Positions 53,381 through 62,435 are shown, numbered from the stretch's first letter. The stretch: 64,000 bases of DNA from Desulfobacter postgatei 2ac9 (GCF_000233695.2 NZ_CM001488.1:1476202-1540201); one strand, 5' to 3'. A program made the numbers and translations. Notes: generated by a model from the letters alone, not told the origin.

Positions 53381-53851
53381 TCAGACTTTAAAATTAGCTG
53401 CTATTTTAAATACATGGGTGGCCGGCAGATTAAGAATCTCGGTCACTCCGGTTTTTTGTGAAATGGTTTCAAGGCGTTCTTTAATTTCTTGGACTGAAGG
53501 CGCAATAAACGTAAACCAGATATTGTACTGATGATTCCTTTGATAATTATGTGTAACGCCGCTGAAGGCATTAACGGTTCTAGTGAACAGTTCAATTTTA
53601 TCAGGTTCCACCCGGGCCGCACACAGGGTGGAATAAAAACCTAAACGGTCGGGACTGAAATTTCCTCCGATTCTGCGGATAATCATCTCCTGTTTCATTT
53701 GCTCTATTCTATCGATGAGCTGGTCTTCACTTAGCCCCAGTTCTTCGGCTAAAACCTTGTAGGGCCTTGGATGAATAGGGAAGTCAGCCTGAATCCGGTT
53801 AAGTATGTCTTTGCTTGTCTGGTCTTCTATCATTGGGTGGAAAGTTTCCAA
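53381..53851 (-). CDS. Siroheme decarboxylase-type protein (AhbA/AhbB, Lrp-like fold)
   Basis: The 156-residue protein has an N-terminal winged-helix part (PRPYKVLAEELGLSEDQLID, then MIIRRIGGNFSPDRLGFYS) and an AsnC-like ligand-binding part with the hallmark GVTHNYQRNHQYNIWFTF. In sulfate reducers AhbA and AhbB decarboxylate siroheme to didecarboxysiroheme on the alternative haem route, which would serve the cytochrome of this window. Only one subunit is seen here; its partner must be elsewhere. A transcriptional regulator of the Lrp type is the alternative but fits the histidine-rich signature less well. Confidence 0.8.
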   Translation of the reverse strand: METFHPMIEDQTSKDILNRIQADFPIHPRPYKVLAEELGLSEDQLIDRIEQMKQEMIIRRIGGNFSPDRLGFYSTLCAARVEPDKIELFTRTVNAFSGVTHNYQRNHQYNIWFTFIAPSVQEIKERLETISQKTGVTEILNLPATHVFKIAANFKV

Positions 53852-53864
53852 AATTGTAAAAAAA

Positions 53865-53902
53865 GATAAAGGCCCTGTTTAGTTTTAAACAGGGCCTTTA
53901 TC
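53865..53902 (-). terminator. Strong rho-independent terminator after dsrC
   Basis: A 17-base-pair perfect stem (GATAAAGGCCCTGTTTA and its complement) with a 4-base loop lies between dsrC and the ahb-like gene. On the minus strand it is followed by a run of seven T, so it should end dsrC transcripts and isolate the next gene. It may also work weakly on the plus strand. Confidence 0.88.
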
Positions 53903-53935
53903 AATATTAAGTTAAAAATTTAAACTATTTTTTAA

Positions 53936-54253
53936 CTATACACAACCGGTCGGTTTCGGAAGACCGGCCATCTTGCAGGCGCCTTTACCTGGTCCGGAGG
54001 GGAACAGTTCATAGATGTGTTTCAGTTTGAACTTTGTGAGCTTGGAAAGAACACGAACCATGGGGGCAATGCCGTTTTTCTCGTAGTAGTCTTGGAGAAC
54101 TTTAACAAGCTGCCAGTGTTCCTCAGTCATCTCGTCGATGCCTTCCTGGCCTTTTACATATTCTACCCATTCTTCATTGTACATATTGTAGTCAAGAAGA
54201 AATCCGTCTTCATCTATCTCGAATGTTTTCCCATTGAATTCAAGTGTTGCCAT
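53936..54253 (-). CDS. dsrC: DsrC sulfur-carrier protein of dissimilatory sulfite reductase
   Basis: The 105-residue protein matches DsrC in length and ends GACKMAGLPKPTGCV, with the two conserved cysteines ten residues apart that form the trisulfide with the sulfite-reductase product and return electrons to the membrane DsrMKJOP complex. The N-terminal TLEFNGKTFEIDEDGFLLD is also typical. AGGAGG lies well placed upstream of the ATG. As in many sulfate reducers, dsrC stands apart from dsrAB. This is the best physiological marker in the window. Confidence 0.96.
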   Translation of the reverse strand: MATLEFNGKTFEIDEDGFLLDYNMYNEEWVEYVKGQEGIDEMTEEHWQLVKVLQDYYEKNGIAPMVRVLSKLTKFKLKHIYELFPSGPGKGACKMAGLPKPTGCV

Positions 54254-54353
54254 TTAATCAATCCTCCTAAAAAAGTTTGTTATACCTGCTCGTTTAACCT
54301 ATCTTAAGACAAACCGTCTTCACTATCAAAGTCGCTTTTACAATTGGAAGCTT

Positions 54354-54382
54354 ACCTTATCTCAGCATTGTATCCTTGTCAA
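54354..54382 (-). promoter_or_regulatory. Candidate sigma-70 promoter of dsrC
   Basis: On the minus strand TTGACA (54377-54382) is followed 17 bases later by TAAGGT (or 15 bases later by GATAAG). It is about 100 bases upstream of the dsrC start. Only the -35 is a good match. Between 54383 and 54653 nothing else is seen in this 400-base gap. Confidence 0.3.
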
Positions 54383-54653
54383 CAAAGAATAGCAGCCGTT
54401 CGGTAAAAAAAAATGTATCCGAACCCTGCGTGGTTAATACCGTTTGGGGTCAAATTAACCTGTTCAAGTGTAAAAATAAGCCTATCCTTGCACATCAGTT
54501 CGCTTTCGAATCAATCGCGTCTGTAATAGCTTTAATTAATTCTCATTTTTCAAAAACCATGATATAAAACGTTTCGCTGAATATTGTCAACCTTAGTTGG
54601 TATAACCATAACCCTTTTATATACAATCCCTGACAAATAAAAACTATTTTTGC

Positions 54654-55565
54654 ATGACAAAAATTATTACCATATGCGGCCCCACTGGCATCGGAAAAAC
54701 AGGCTTTGCCATTGCCCTGGCCCAGGAACTGAATGGCGAAATTATTGGTGCAGATTCCATGCAGATCTATAAATATATGAATGTTGGGACTGCCAAACCC
54801 GATGAAAGGGAAAGGCGGCTTGCCGTACATCATCTGGTTGACTTTCTTGATCCGGCGGAAAATTTTGATGCAAAAAGTTTTACTCTCCTGGCAGACCAGG
54901 CTATTTCCGACATTGCAAAACGGGGTCGGGTGCCTTTGGTCGTCGGCGGGACAGGGCTTTATATCAGGGCCTTACTCCACGGCCTCTTCAGAGGGAAACC
55001 GGCTTGCCCGGCAACCCTTGAAAAACTGAATCAGGCCCTTGAGGAAAAGGGGGCACCGGCTCTTCATGAACAATTGACAAAATGTGATCCAAAGGTTGCA
55101 GAAAAGATTCATCCCAATGACGGATTCAGAATTGTAAGGGCGCTTGAAGTGTTTTTAACCACAGGGGTTCCCATTTCCCAGTGCCGGCAGACCCATGATT
55201 TTAAGTCAGACCGATACCAAAGCCTTACCTTTGGCCTTTATATGGACCGAAAATTATTATATGACCGGATTAATCAGCGGGTGGATATGATGATGGCCCA
55301 GGGTCTGCTTGATGAGGTGAAAAATCTTGTAAACCAGGGGTATTCACTGGAATTGAAATCCATGCAGTCCATCGGCTACCGGCATATGGGGATGTATATA
55401 AAAGGAGACATAAGCCTTGAAGAGGCCGTCCGGTTGCTTAAACGCGATACCCGCAGATATGCCAAGCGCCAGTTTACCTGGTTTAACAAGGAAAAGAATC
55501 TGATTTGGATTAATGCCGAAGAGACGCAAAACGCCATTGAAACGGCCAAAGACTTTTTGACATAA
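54654..55565 (+). CDS. miaA: tRNA dimethylallyltransferase
   Basis: MiaA adds the dimethylallyl group to A37 of tRNAs that read codons beginning with U. The 303-residue length fits. The P-loop GPTGIGKTGFAIALAQEL, the ADSMQIYKYMNVGTAKP segment, the VGGTGLYIRALLHG motif and the C-terminal RYAKRQFTWFN are all visible. The gene is preceded by an AT-rich region and followed about 60 bases later by the left end of the IS66-type element. Confidence 0.96.
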   Translation: MTKIITICGPTGIGKTGFAIALAQELNGEIIGADSMQIYKYMNVGTAKPDERERRLAVHHLVDFLDPAENFDAKSFTLLADQAISDIAKRGRVPLVVGGTGLYIRALLHGLFRGKPACPATLEKLNQALEEKGAPALHEQLTKCDPKVAEKIHPNDGFRIVRALEVFLTTGVPISQCRQTHDFKSDRYQSLTFGLYMDRKLLYDRINQRVDMMMAQGLLDEVKNLVNQGYSLELKSMQSIGYRHMGMYIKGDISLEEAVRLLKRDTRRYAKRQFTWFNKEKNLIWINAEETQNAIETAKDFLT

Positions 55566-55626
55566 CCTCCTGGTTTGATAATATTGAATCTTTTTATAAA
55601 GAGACGGTTTTAAACAACAAGACCCC

Positions 55627-55634
55627 AAAATGGT
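55627..55634 (+). repeat. Target-site duplication, left copy (AAAATGGT)
   Basis: Eight bases directly left of the left inverted repeat are identical to 58293-58300 on the right. An 8-base duplication is the usual length for IS66-family insertion. Confidence 0.92.
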
Positions 55635-55652
55635 GTAAATATTCGGGTTAGT
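55635..55652 (+). repeat. IS66-type element, left inverted repeat
   Basis: The 18 bases are the exact reverse complement of 58275-58292. They define the left boundary of the element. Confidence 0.93.
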
Positions 55653-55657
55653 CATTT

Positions 55658-56524
55658 TTAAGTTGATTTGAGTAACGTCCTAAAATTCTGGTCCAGAGGA
55701 TAAACCCAAACATCTTTGATGGGAACAATCACCGTCCCTTTCTTTGGGTTAGCACCTAATTTACCCCGCCCTTTAGTTTCTCCAACAATTTGCCAGTTTG
55801 CGGCTTTATAACAGGTCCCTGCGAAACGATCTTTTTGAACAAACGTCTCAAGCAGGACAGGCCGGATATTATACTTGTTGTGCCAATCATCCGGGAGTCG
55901 GTGTGTGATTAATGAGAGAACTTTGGATGCCAAATTTTTTGATTGAATCCATGGCAAAATAAGGAATCTGGCATTATTCACAATCAAATGCAAATTTGCC
56001 TTTCTTTGATCATGAGTCCATCCAATAAACTGATCTCTTGGTGCGGTTTGCCATGCCGCTGCACCGAACCCTGCCAGGGCAACGATCTGTTCGCCGGCAG
56101 TAATGAAATATCGAAGTTGGGCACCTGGCAACGGCTTATGCCCAAGATAATGATACCTTTCGATGTATTCATTCCACAAACCAGATGTCGCTTTGGTAAC
56201 GATCTGCAAATTAAGTTCCGGCAAACGATGAACCGGACAGACAACCCGGCTTTGCGGATCCGTAGCTGACGTTAATTTAATGCGTCGGTCACGCTTTGTT
56301 TTTTGAGTAGAGGGCGGCAGGCATATCACCCCATCCTTTTCCATCTTCAGCATAGCAACACGGCACGACATATCTTTGGTTTTTCCATCCGGTTTGAACC
56401 ATTGGAGAATCCGGCACACCTCTATTGAAAGTCGCGTTCGGTTGAACTGGGGATTGTTTTTTATGAGAGCCTTGATCTGTGTTATTTCTGTTCGGGTAAA
56501 ATCCCGGCCACAGTATCGGATCAT
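55658..56524 (-). CDS. DUF4338 / DruA-like protein carried by the IS element
   Basis: The 288-residue protein contains the DUF4338 region with GLWNEYIERYHYLGHKPLPG, LRYFITAGEQIVALAGFGAA and VNNARFLILPWIQSKNLASK. DUF4338 is the domain of DruA, a component of the Druantia anti-phage system, but most members travel with transposases. Its ATG overlaps the transposase stop (56521-56524), so translation is coupled. The gene ends 6 bases inside the left inverted repeat, hence it is element cargo, not a stand-alone defence gene. Whether it helps transposition or acts against competitors is unknown. Confidence 0.82.
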   Translation of the reverse strand: MIRYCGRDFTRTEITQIKALIKNNPQFNRTRLSIEVCRILQWFKPDGKTKDMSCRVAMLKMEKDGVICLPPSTQKTKRDRRIKLTSATDPQSRVVCPVHRLPELNLQIVTKATSGLWNEYIERYHYLGHKPLPGAQLRYFITAGEQIVALAGFGAAAWQTAPRDQFIGWTHDQRKANLHLIVNNARFLILPWIQSKNLASKVLSLITHRLPDDWHNKYNIRPVLLETFVQKDRFAGTCYKAANWQIVGETKGRGKLGANPKKGTVIVPIKDVWVYPLDQNFRTLLKST

Positions 56525-58208
56525 GAGGTATCTATCGGTTTTGACAATTTCTCCAGGCGGGCCTTATCCATTTCCCAGGGAAGAAACCGTGATAATTGTT
56601 CAGGCGCTTTCCCATGGTTTAGAGCGCAGGCATTAAGGTACGAATTTAACCAGTGGTGACAGTTCAGTCCCCACAACTCCAAGGTTTTAAAAAGTGAAAA
56701 CATCATTGCTGCCAGTTGAGCGCTCCATACACTTGCTGAACCATAAAAATTTCTACGACCTGTTACTGGATTCCGAATGGCATTTTCACCTTTATTATTA
56801 TCCATGGGGACTTCCGGGTGTTCAACAAACACACTCAATCCGTCCCAATGGTTTTTCAGGCTTTTCAAAATTTTGTATTTAGCATTGGATAACAGGGTGG
56901 AATTAGGGTCATCGGGATTGTGTGATTCTATAAATGCATCTCGGTCCTGCGTCATTTCATTCATCTTGTTAATCACAGATTCATGTCGCTTTTTGAATGA
57001 TTCCGACTGCCATTGCACAGGTAATGCTTTATCAAAGGCTGCACAACGAAGGTTGTTTATATGATACAGCTGTGCGATTTTCTCAATCCAGCAAAACGCC
57101 CATTCTTCCAATTCCGGATACTTCCTGGCTGCATCCAGGAAATCACGGCGGACGTGTGCCCAACAAAAGGCCAGAATAATGAAAGGCATTTTGTTAGCCA
57201 GTGATTTATAGGCGCTGTATCGGTCGCAGACAACAATGATTTTACCTTTCCGGGTATTTTTAAAATATGATATCGGAATATCTGCACCTCGTCCCGGCGC
57301 AATCAGGAAATAGACAACGGATTCAGAACGACTGACCCATAACCACCATTTATTTCCGATTTTACCTTCAATTTCTTCAAAAACCTTCCAGCTGCTTTCA
57401 TCTTGATGGAATCTGTCTTCGGTCATTTGTTGAAGGTAAAGCCTGTTGCAGATGGGTTCAAATAATTCTTTGAGATTGTTCAAGCCGCCTGAAATTGTAC
57501 CGGCTGAAATGGGTAAACCAAGCTCCTCATAATGATTTAAAAGACGATTGGTCGGCTGGCAATAACGAAATTTGTTCAACAAAACGTCTGCCCAGATTGA
57601 AATTCCGTATGGGCTTTTGGGCATCAGCTTTGGAGGCATTGGCGCAGTAATCGTTTGAGGCACCCCTTTGCACGAGCATATTTTTGTTCCTGTCTGACGG
57701 ACAATTCTCCTTGTGTAGGCTTTGACGTCAACCTCAATAATTTGGGTTTCAGGTCCTGAACTCCCATCAAGTGTATAGGGCAACCCGCAACAAGGGCATA
57801 CTGGATTTTGGGGAAAACAAGCTTGTTCGTATACTACAGGAAGATCAGGACGCTCTGTCAGGCCGTGACCTTCACTTCCAGGTTGTTGACCACGAGGCCT
57901 TTTGTTTTCATTTGATTTTGGATTGGCTTTTTCTGTTTTTGAAGGTCTCTTTTCGGTTTTTTCCCAAATAATCGGTTTTTCAGTATCCCGGATTTGGCCA
58001 TCTTTTTCTTTATTTCTTGCTTGAGCCCTTCTTCCCGCAAAAGAGCTTTTTGGTGCATGCCTTTCCAATACCCCACCTGGTTTCTTAATTCCAGATATTC
58101 GCTCTCTGGGATTGAAATATATGGCTGTGAATCAGCCTGCAGATCAATAGTCTGACCATCAATTTGATGCATGCACACTGCTGATATTTTTTGACAAGAA
58201 GATACCAT
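56521..58208 (-). CDS. IS66-family transposase, needs a -1 frameshift
   Basis: The N-terminal frame (58208 to 57858) carries the leucine-zipper-like part ending in a KNRLFGKK segment. The second frame (58068 to 56521) holds the rest: the TEKRPSKTEKANPKS linker, the zinc knuckle CPCCGLPYTL, the CWAHVRRDFLDAARKY motif and the NNKGENAIRNPVTGRRNFYG motif with the catalytic Glu. The two join smoothly by a -1 shift at GGGAAAAAACC (57955-57965, minus strand), where KNRLFGKK continues as TEKRPSK. This may be programmed slippage, as in other IS families, or a fresh indel. Conserved C-terminal motifs are intact. Confidence 0.85.
57955..57965 (-). promoter_or_regulatory. Candidate -1 frameshift slippery site in the transposase gene
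   Basis: On the minus strand GGGAAAAAACC sits exactly where the N-terminal frame must pass into the main transposase frame. The AAA-AAA run allows the A-site tRNA to re-pair after a -1 slip. The joined sequence matches the usual IS66 transposase N-terminus. Confidence 0.5.
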
Positions 58209-58274
58209 GCTTCTTCTTGTATCAATATTTTATGATAGTGTCCCGCTTTTTTTGAGATGGGAGAAAAAATTATT

Positions 58275-58292
58275 ACTAACCCGAATATTTAC
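58275..58292 (-). repeat. IS66-type element, right inverted repeat
   Basis: Exact reverse complement of 55635-55652. It defines the right boundary of the element, about 70 bases upstream of the transposase start. Confidence 0.93.
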
Positions 58293-58300
58293 AAAATGGT
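58293..58300 (+). repeat. Target-site duplication, right copy (AAAATGGT)
   Basis: Identical to 55627-55634. It ends 6 bases before the ATG of the next gene. Confidence 0.92.
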
Positions 58301-58306
58301 AGCTTT

Positions 58307-59866
58307 ATGACTTACACAACACACATAAAACTTGTATTTTCTGTTTGTCTTTTAATTGTGCTTTCTTTTTTTTGCGGATGTTCCAAACATGTCATTTCAC
58401 TCCCTTCTTCTCCTAAGCCGGTACAAAAATCTGTAGCCCCGCAGGAAACTGTCCCGGAACTTATCAGTCAGGCCAGAATTTTAAGCGAACAAGGCGCTGT
58501 CCAGGATGCCCTGATCATATACAATTATGCCTTTAATCTCACCCAAAAACTTGAGACAGGCCAATATATTTATTTTAAAAAGATTATCCTTGATGATATT
58601 GAAAGACTTTTATCAAAAACAGACCCTGTAGAGATTCGGAAATTTTCAGATATAAAAAATCTTTCTATCCCCCGGGATATTTTAGACTACTGGGAGGGTT
58701 ACAGATTTGCTCAGCACGAAGATTATGCCAATGCTGCAATGGTCTTGAATGCTTTCCTTGAAAAATATCCCGATCATCCCAGGAGCGCGCAGATAAAGGA
58801 ACTTTTGGCAGACATGGGTGCCAGATCCTTTGACAAAAAGAAACTAGGCATTATTTTGCCCATGTCCGGAAGATATAAACTTTACGGACAAAAGGTCATG
58901 AAAGGAATAGAGCTTTCCCTGGCACGGTTATCTGAATTCGGTATCAAGGGTTTAAGCCTTATCGTCAAGGACAGTATGTCTGATCCCCAACAGGCTGCCA
59001 TGTGTGTAGAGCAGCTTGGAAAGGAGAATGTTTTTTCCATTCTGGGCCCTATTTTTGTTTCAAAGCAAGTGGCTGATAAGGCCCAGGCTCTTGGTATTCC
59101 AATGATGGCCCTGACCCAGAAAATTGAATTTCCCAAATATGGGGATTATATATTTACAAATTTCATAACCCCTGAAATGCAGGTTCAGGCCTTGGGTACC
59201 TATATTTTTCATGAACTGGGACTGAGAAGTGCGGCTGTCCTATATCCTGACGATCCGTATGGCCACCGATATATGCAGGTGTTTAGGGAGATGGTCGATG
59301 GGTTTGGAGGCCAATTAACCGCAGTCCAGGCATACGACGGCAACAAAACTGATTTTTCAGCTTCCATCAAAAATTTGATCCGGAACACAGGGTTAAGTTT
59401 CCAGGCATTGTTTATTCCTGATTCGGTCTCCAGAATAAATCTGATACTCCCCCAGCTTGTCTACCATGACGCCCGGGGGTTTACCCTGTTGGGGACCAAC
59501 CTGTGGCATCAGGACAGCCTTTTAAAAGAGACCCGAAGGTATAATAGAAATGCCGTCATCTGCGACGGATATTTTTCCGGCAGCGCCAATCCTGAAAGCG
59601 TATGGTTTGATAAGGCATTCAAGGCGTTATATCAGGAATCCCCGGGCTTCCTTGAGGCCATTGCCTATGATACGGCCCAAATTCTGTTCAGGGCAGCCAA
59701 TGCCGACGACGTTAATTCAGGGAAACAACTTAAGGAAGTTTTACAAGGGAATTTTATTTTTGACGGGGCCACCGGCCGCACACAATTTGACGAGACCGGC
59801 ACCCCGCACAAGGAGTTGTTTCTGATTACCGTGAAGGATGATCAGTTTGTGGAAATCAACCGTTAA
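58307..59866 (+). CDS. LpoA-like penicillin-binding-protein activator / periplasmic-binding-like lipoprotein
   Basis: The 519-residue protein has a lipoprotein signal peptide ending FFCGC. A helical TPR-like part follows (about 45-180), then a type I periplasmic-binding fold (from KKLGIILPMSGRYKLYGQKV to the C-terminus; LRSAAVLYPDDPYGHRYM in the middle). This two-part layout is that of LpoA, the outer-membrane activator of PBP1A, though branched-chain amino acid-binding proteins share the second fold. The IS66-type element is inserted so that only 14 native-looking bases (target duplication plus six) precede the ATG, so its own ribosome site and promoter have been displaced. Expression now may come from the element or be reduced. 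Confidence 0.82.
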   Translation: MTYTTHIKLVFSVCLLIVLSFFCGCSKHVISLPSSPKPVQKSVAPQETVPELISQARILSEQGAVQDALIIYNYAFNLTQKLETGQYIYFKKIILDDIERLLSKTDPVEIRKFSDIKNLSIPRDILDYWEGYRFAQHEDYANAAMVLNAFLEKYPDHPRSAQIKELLADMGARSFDKKKLGIILPMSGRYKLYGQKVMKGIELSLARLSEFGIKGLSLIVKDSMSDPQQAAMCVEQLGKENVFSILGPIFVSKQVADKAQALGIPMMALTQKIEFPKYGDYIFTNFITPEMQVQALGTYIFHELGLRSAAVLYPDDPYGHRYMQVFREMVDGFGGQLTAVQAYDGNKTDFSASIKNLIRNTGLSFQALFIPDSVSRINLILPQLVYHDARGFTLLGTNLWHQDSLLKETRRYNRNAVICDGYFSGSANPESVWFDKAFKALYQESPGFLEAIAYDTAQILFRAANADDVNSGKQLKEVLQGNFIFDGATGRTQFDETGTPHKELFLITVKDDQFVEINR

Positions 59867-61178
59867 AGAGCAAATTCTGGCCTGTGGATTCAAGAACCGA
59901 CTGCCATAGCCTGCCTGACGGATCCATCTTTTTGCGCTGTCCGGCTGAGGCATCCATGGGTATATGCACATAATTATTATTCCAGAAGCTGATAAGCAAA
60001 TTGGTTTTTCCGGCCATGCCCGCATGTACGGCATCCCTTGCCAGAAGTCCGCAGAACACCGAGTCATTGGCATTGGCCGGCAGACTGCGGATGATGTAGG
60101 ATGGATCAATGTACTTTAAAGAGATTGGGATGTTTTTGGATTTAAAATAGGTACTGATTTCTGTCTTTAAAAATAGACCGATATCCTTGAGCTTTAGATT
60201 TCCCGAGGCATCATGCTCAATATCCTTGTCTTCAAAAAAATTTTGGCCGGCCCCTTCGGCGACAATGATTACCGCATGCTTTCTTAGTGCCAGACGCCGC
60301 TCCACAGCAGCCAAAAGCCCGTTTTCCCCATGCAGCAGTATCTCCTCTTCGGGAATAAGCACAAAATTGGCGTCAGGTTGGGCAAGGGCTGCCGTGGCGG
60401 CCAGAAATCCCGAATGCCTGCCCATGAGCTTGATCAGGCCGATACCGTTGGGATAGGCCTCGGCTTCGTTATGGGCTCCCTTGATTGCCAGGGTGGCCAC
60501 GTCTACGGCTGAATCAAAACCAAAGGAACGGGAAACCAGGAAAATATCATTATCAATGGTTTTTGGAATGCCAACCACGGAAATCTTTAATCTGCGGTTT
60601 AAAATTTCATCTCCAATGGCCTTGGAGGCCATTAATGTCCCGTCGCCTCCTACCATGAAAAGCAGCCCCACCCCTATACGTTCCAGGCAGTCCACAATTT
60701 CCCCGATATCCTGTCCCCCCCGGGAAGAGCCCAGCATTGACCCACCGGTATTCTGGATGCCAGATACCCGTTCAGGATTAAGTTCAATCAGGTCATGGCC
60801 GTATTTAGGGATAAATCCCTGTAGCCCGTGGCGAATACCATAAATAGTTTTGACGCCATACACATGGTACAATTCAAGCACCAGCGACCGGATAATGTCG
60901 TTCAGTCCAGGACACAGCCCCCCGCAGGTGACGACCGCGCATTTAAGTTTGCTGGGGTCAAAGTAAATGTTTTCCCGGGGGCCGGCCTGTTCAAAACTCA
61001 GCAGACTGTCTTTGTTTTCTCCGGCAACACGATCAACCCTGACATCAACGCTGATCCTGTACTCATCTTTCATGAACCGGGTTTTACCATCACGGGTCAC
61101 CCCCTGGGAAGTTAGTGGGGATGGGATCCGGGCAGGACCTAAAACGGAAATGGTGGTGTTGATGTTCATATTTTTCAT
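59856..61178 (-). CDS. 6-phosphofructokinase (ATP-type, plant/TP0108-like group)
   Basis: A 440-residue PfkA-fold kinase with CGGLCPGLNDIIRSLV (nucleotide site), MVGGDGTLMASKAIG and VGIPKTIDNDIFLVSRSFG, then a GRHSGFLAATAAL segment. The Gly after GGD usually marks ATP use, whereas the Lys of PKTIDND is shared with PPi enzymes; the pair of features is typical of the longer ATP-dependent group found in plants, trypanosomes and spirochaetes. It phosphorylates fructose-6-phosphate. Its start overlaps the kdsD stop by 4 bases, and its end overlaps the end of the convergent lipoprotein gene by 11 bases. Confidence 0.92.
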   Translation of the reverse strand: MKNMNINTTISVLGPARIPSPLTSQGVTRDGKTRFMKDEYRISVDVRVDRVAGENKDSLLSFEQAGPRENIYFDPSKLKCAVVTCGGLCPGLNDIIRSLVLELYHVYGVKTIYGIRHGLQGFIPKYGHDLIELNPERVSGIQNTGGSMLGSSRGGQDIGEIVDCLERIGVGLLFMVGGDGTLMASKAIGDEILNRRLKISVVGIPKTIDNDIFLVSRSFGFDSAVDVATLAIKGAHNEAEAYPNGIGLIKLMGRHSGFLAATAALAQPDANFVLIPEEEILLHGENGLLAAVERRLALRKHAVIIVAEGAGQNFFEDKDIEHDASGNLKLKDIGLFLKTEISTYFKSKNIPISLKYIDPSYIIRSLPANANDSVFCGLLARDAVHAGMAGKTNLLISFWNNNYVHIPMDASAGQRKKMDPSGRLWQSVLESTGQNLLFNG

Positions 61179-62158
61179 TGATTGCCTCCATTAAATTTAA
61201 AGGTTCCCTTTCCCAGGATATCGTGGAGATGCAACAATCCTTTAAGACAGTCTTTCTCCCCAAGGATAGGCAAAACCGTAATTTCATATTTTTCCATTAA
61301 ATTAAGGGCATCATACAGATAAGAATCGGGGGATAGATGCCTTGGGGAGCGGGTCATCACTTCGTCCACAAGCAGGGTCTCGGCTGTGCCGCCCCCTTTT
61401 GCAAGCCAGTGCCGGACATCTCCGTCAGTAAGTATTCCCATAAGTTTGTCATCCGAATCAAGTATAACAACAGCACCCAGGCGATGAATATCCATGCAGG
61501 CAAGGGCCTGGGCCATAGTGGCACCTGTTTGCACAAAAGGCACGCCTGATTTTTCAAGCATCAGTTCGCTAACCTTACCTGACAGACGCTGTCCCAGTGC
61601 ACCGCCGGGATGAGAACGCATGAAATCGGCCTTTTTAAAATTTTTCTTTTTTATCAGGGCAACAGCCAGGGCATCCCCCATGGCTAACTGGGCCGTGGTT
61701 GAACAGGTCGGCGCCATATTTAAAGGGCAGGCCTCTTTTTTTACGCCGGTGTTTATGATCATGTCGCAGAATCCAGCCATGGTGGATTCAGGCTTTCCCG
61801 TAAAGCCTGCAATCCTGCAGCCCACCTCCCGGATCACCGGCAAAAGCTGGTTAAGTTCCCCGGTTTCACCGGAATTTGAGATGGCAATGAATATATCATC
61901 ACGACCGACCATGCCAAGGTCACCGTGAACCGCCTCAACCGGATGAAGGAACATGGCATTGGTTCCTGTGCTGCTTAAGGTGGCGGCAATTTTTCTTCCG
62001 ATTAAACCGGATTTTCCGATTCCCGAAATAATTACCCGCCCTTTTGCATTGCAAATTGCATTGACAAGGGTTTGAAAATCCATATTTAATTTTTCAATAA
62101 GGTCCAGAAGCGACTGGGCTTCCATTTTAAGAACTTCAACAGCATCGTCTATGATCAT
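61175..62158 (-). CDS. kdsD: Arabinose-5-phosphate isomerase
   Basis: KdsD converts ribulose-5-phosphate to arabinose-5-phosphate, the first step to Kdo for lipopolysaccharide. The 327-residue protein has an N-terminal SIS domain (ISGIGKSGLIGRKIAATLSS, then HPVEAVHGDLGMV) and two C-terminal CBS domains (LACMDIHRLGAVVILDSDDK and KYEITVLPILGEKD). Residues typical for the enzyme are present. It is the first gene of a unit with the phosphofructokinase. Confidence 0.94.
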   Translation of the reverse strand: MIIDDAVEVLKMEAQSLLDLIEKLNMDFQTLVNAICNAKGRVIISGIGKSGLIGRKIAATLSSTGTNAMFLHPVEAVHGDLGMVGRDDIFIAISNSGETGELNQLLPVIREVGCRIAGFTGKPESTMAGFCDMIINTGVKKEACPLNMAPTCSTTAQLAMGDALAVALIKKKNFKKADFMRSHPGGALGQRLSGKVSELMLEKSGVPFVQTGATMAQALACMDIHRLGAVVILDSDDKLMGILTDGDVRHWLAKGGGTAETLLVDEVMTRSPRHLSPDSYLYDALNLMEKYEITVLPILGEKDCLKGLLHLHDILGKGTFKFNGGNQ

Positions 62159-62435
62159 TGGTTTTCCCGGATTACTATTATTTTTGACTGGATATGGTTA
62201 AGGTTATGGCGTATTACGTTTTCATGTTATACATCAGAAAAGACCTGCCCACAAGTGACAGAACCCTAATATACGGTCGAACAAATATGTGTTTAAAAAT
62301 AATTGGTTGACAATTGAAGGACCATTATGATAATTGGTTACGGTTTATTTTTCCCGGTTTATATAAAATCGGTTTTGTTTTGAATATTAAATACTAATGT
62401 CAAATGATATAAAAATTAAGAACAGGAAGACGATT

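Larger units (their letters stand above)
55635..58292 (-). mobile_element. IS66-family insertion sequence with DruA-like passenger
   Basis: A 2658-base element bounded by perfect 18-base inverted repeats (55635-55652 and 58275-58292) and flanked by 8-base direct repeats AAAATGGT. It encodes an IS66-type transposase, in two frames, and downstream of it a DUF4338/DruA-like protein overlapping by 4 bases. The TnpA and TnpB accessory genes of classical IS66 are missing, as in the transposase-only branch. Perfect ends and target duplication mean the insertion is recent. It sits between miaA and the lipoprotein gene at 58307. Confidence 0.93.

Noticed and set aside
53381-53851. Lrp/AsnC-type transcription regulator
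   Set aside because: The GVTHNYxRxHxYNIWFTF signature and the sulfate-reducer context fit siroheme decarboxylase better.
55658-56524. DruA-like gene as part of a Druantia defence system
   Set aside because: No druB-druE or helicase genes nearby; the gene lies inside IS ends and is coupled to the transposase.
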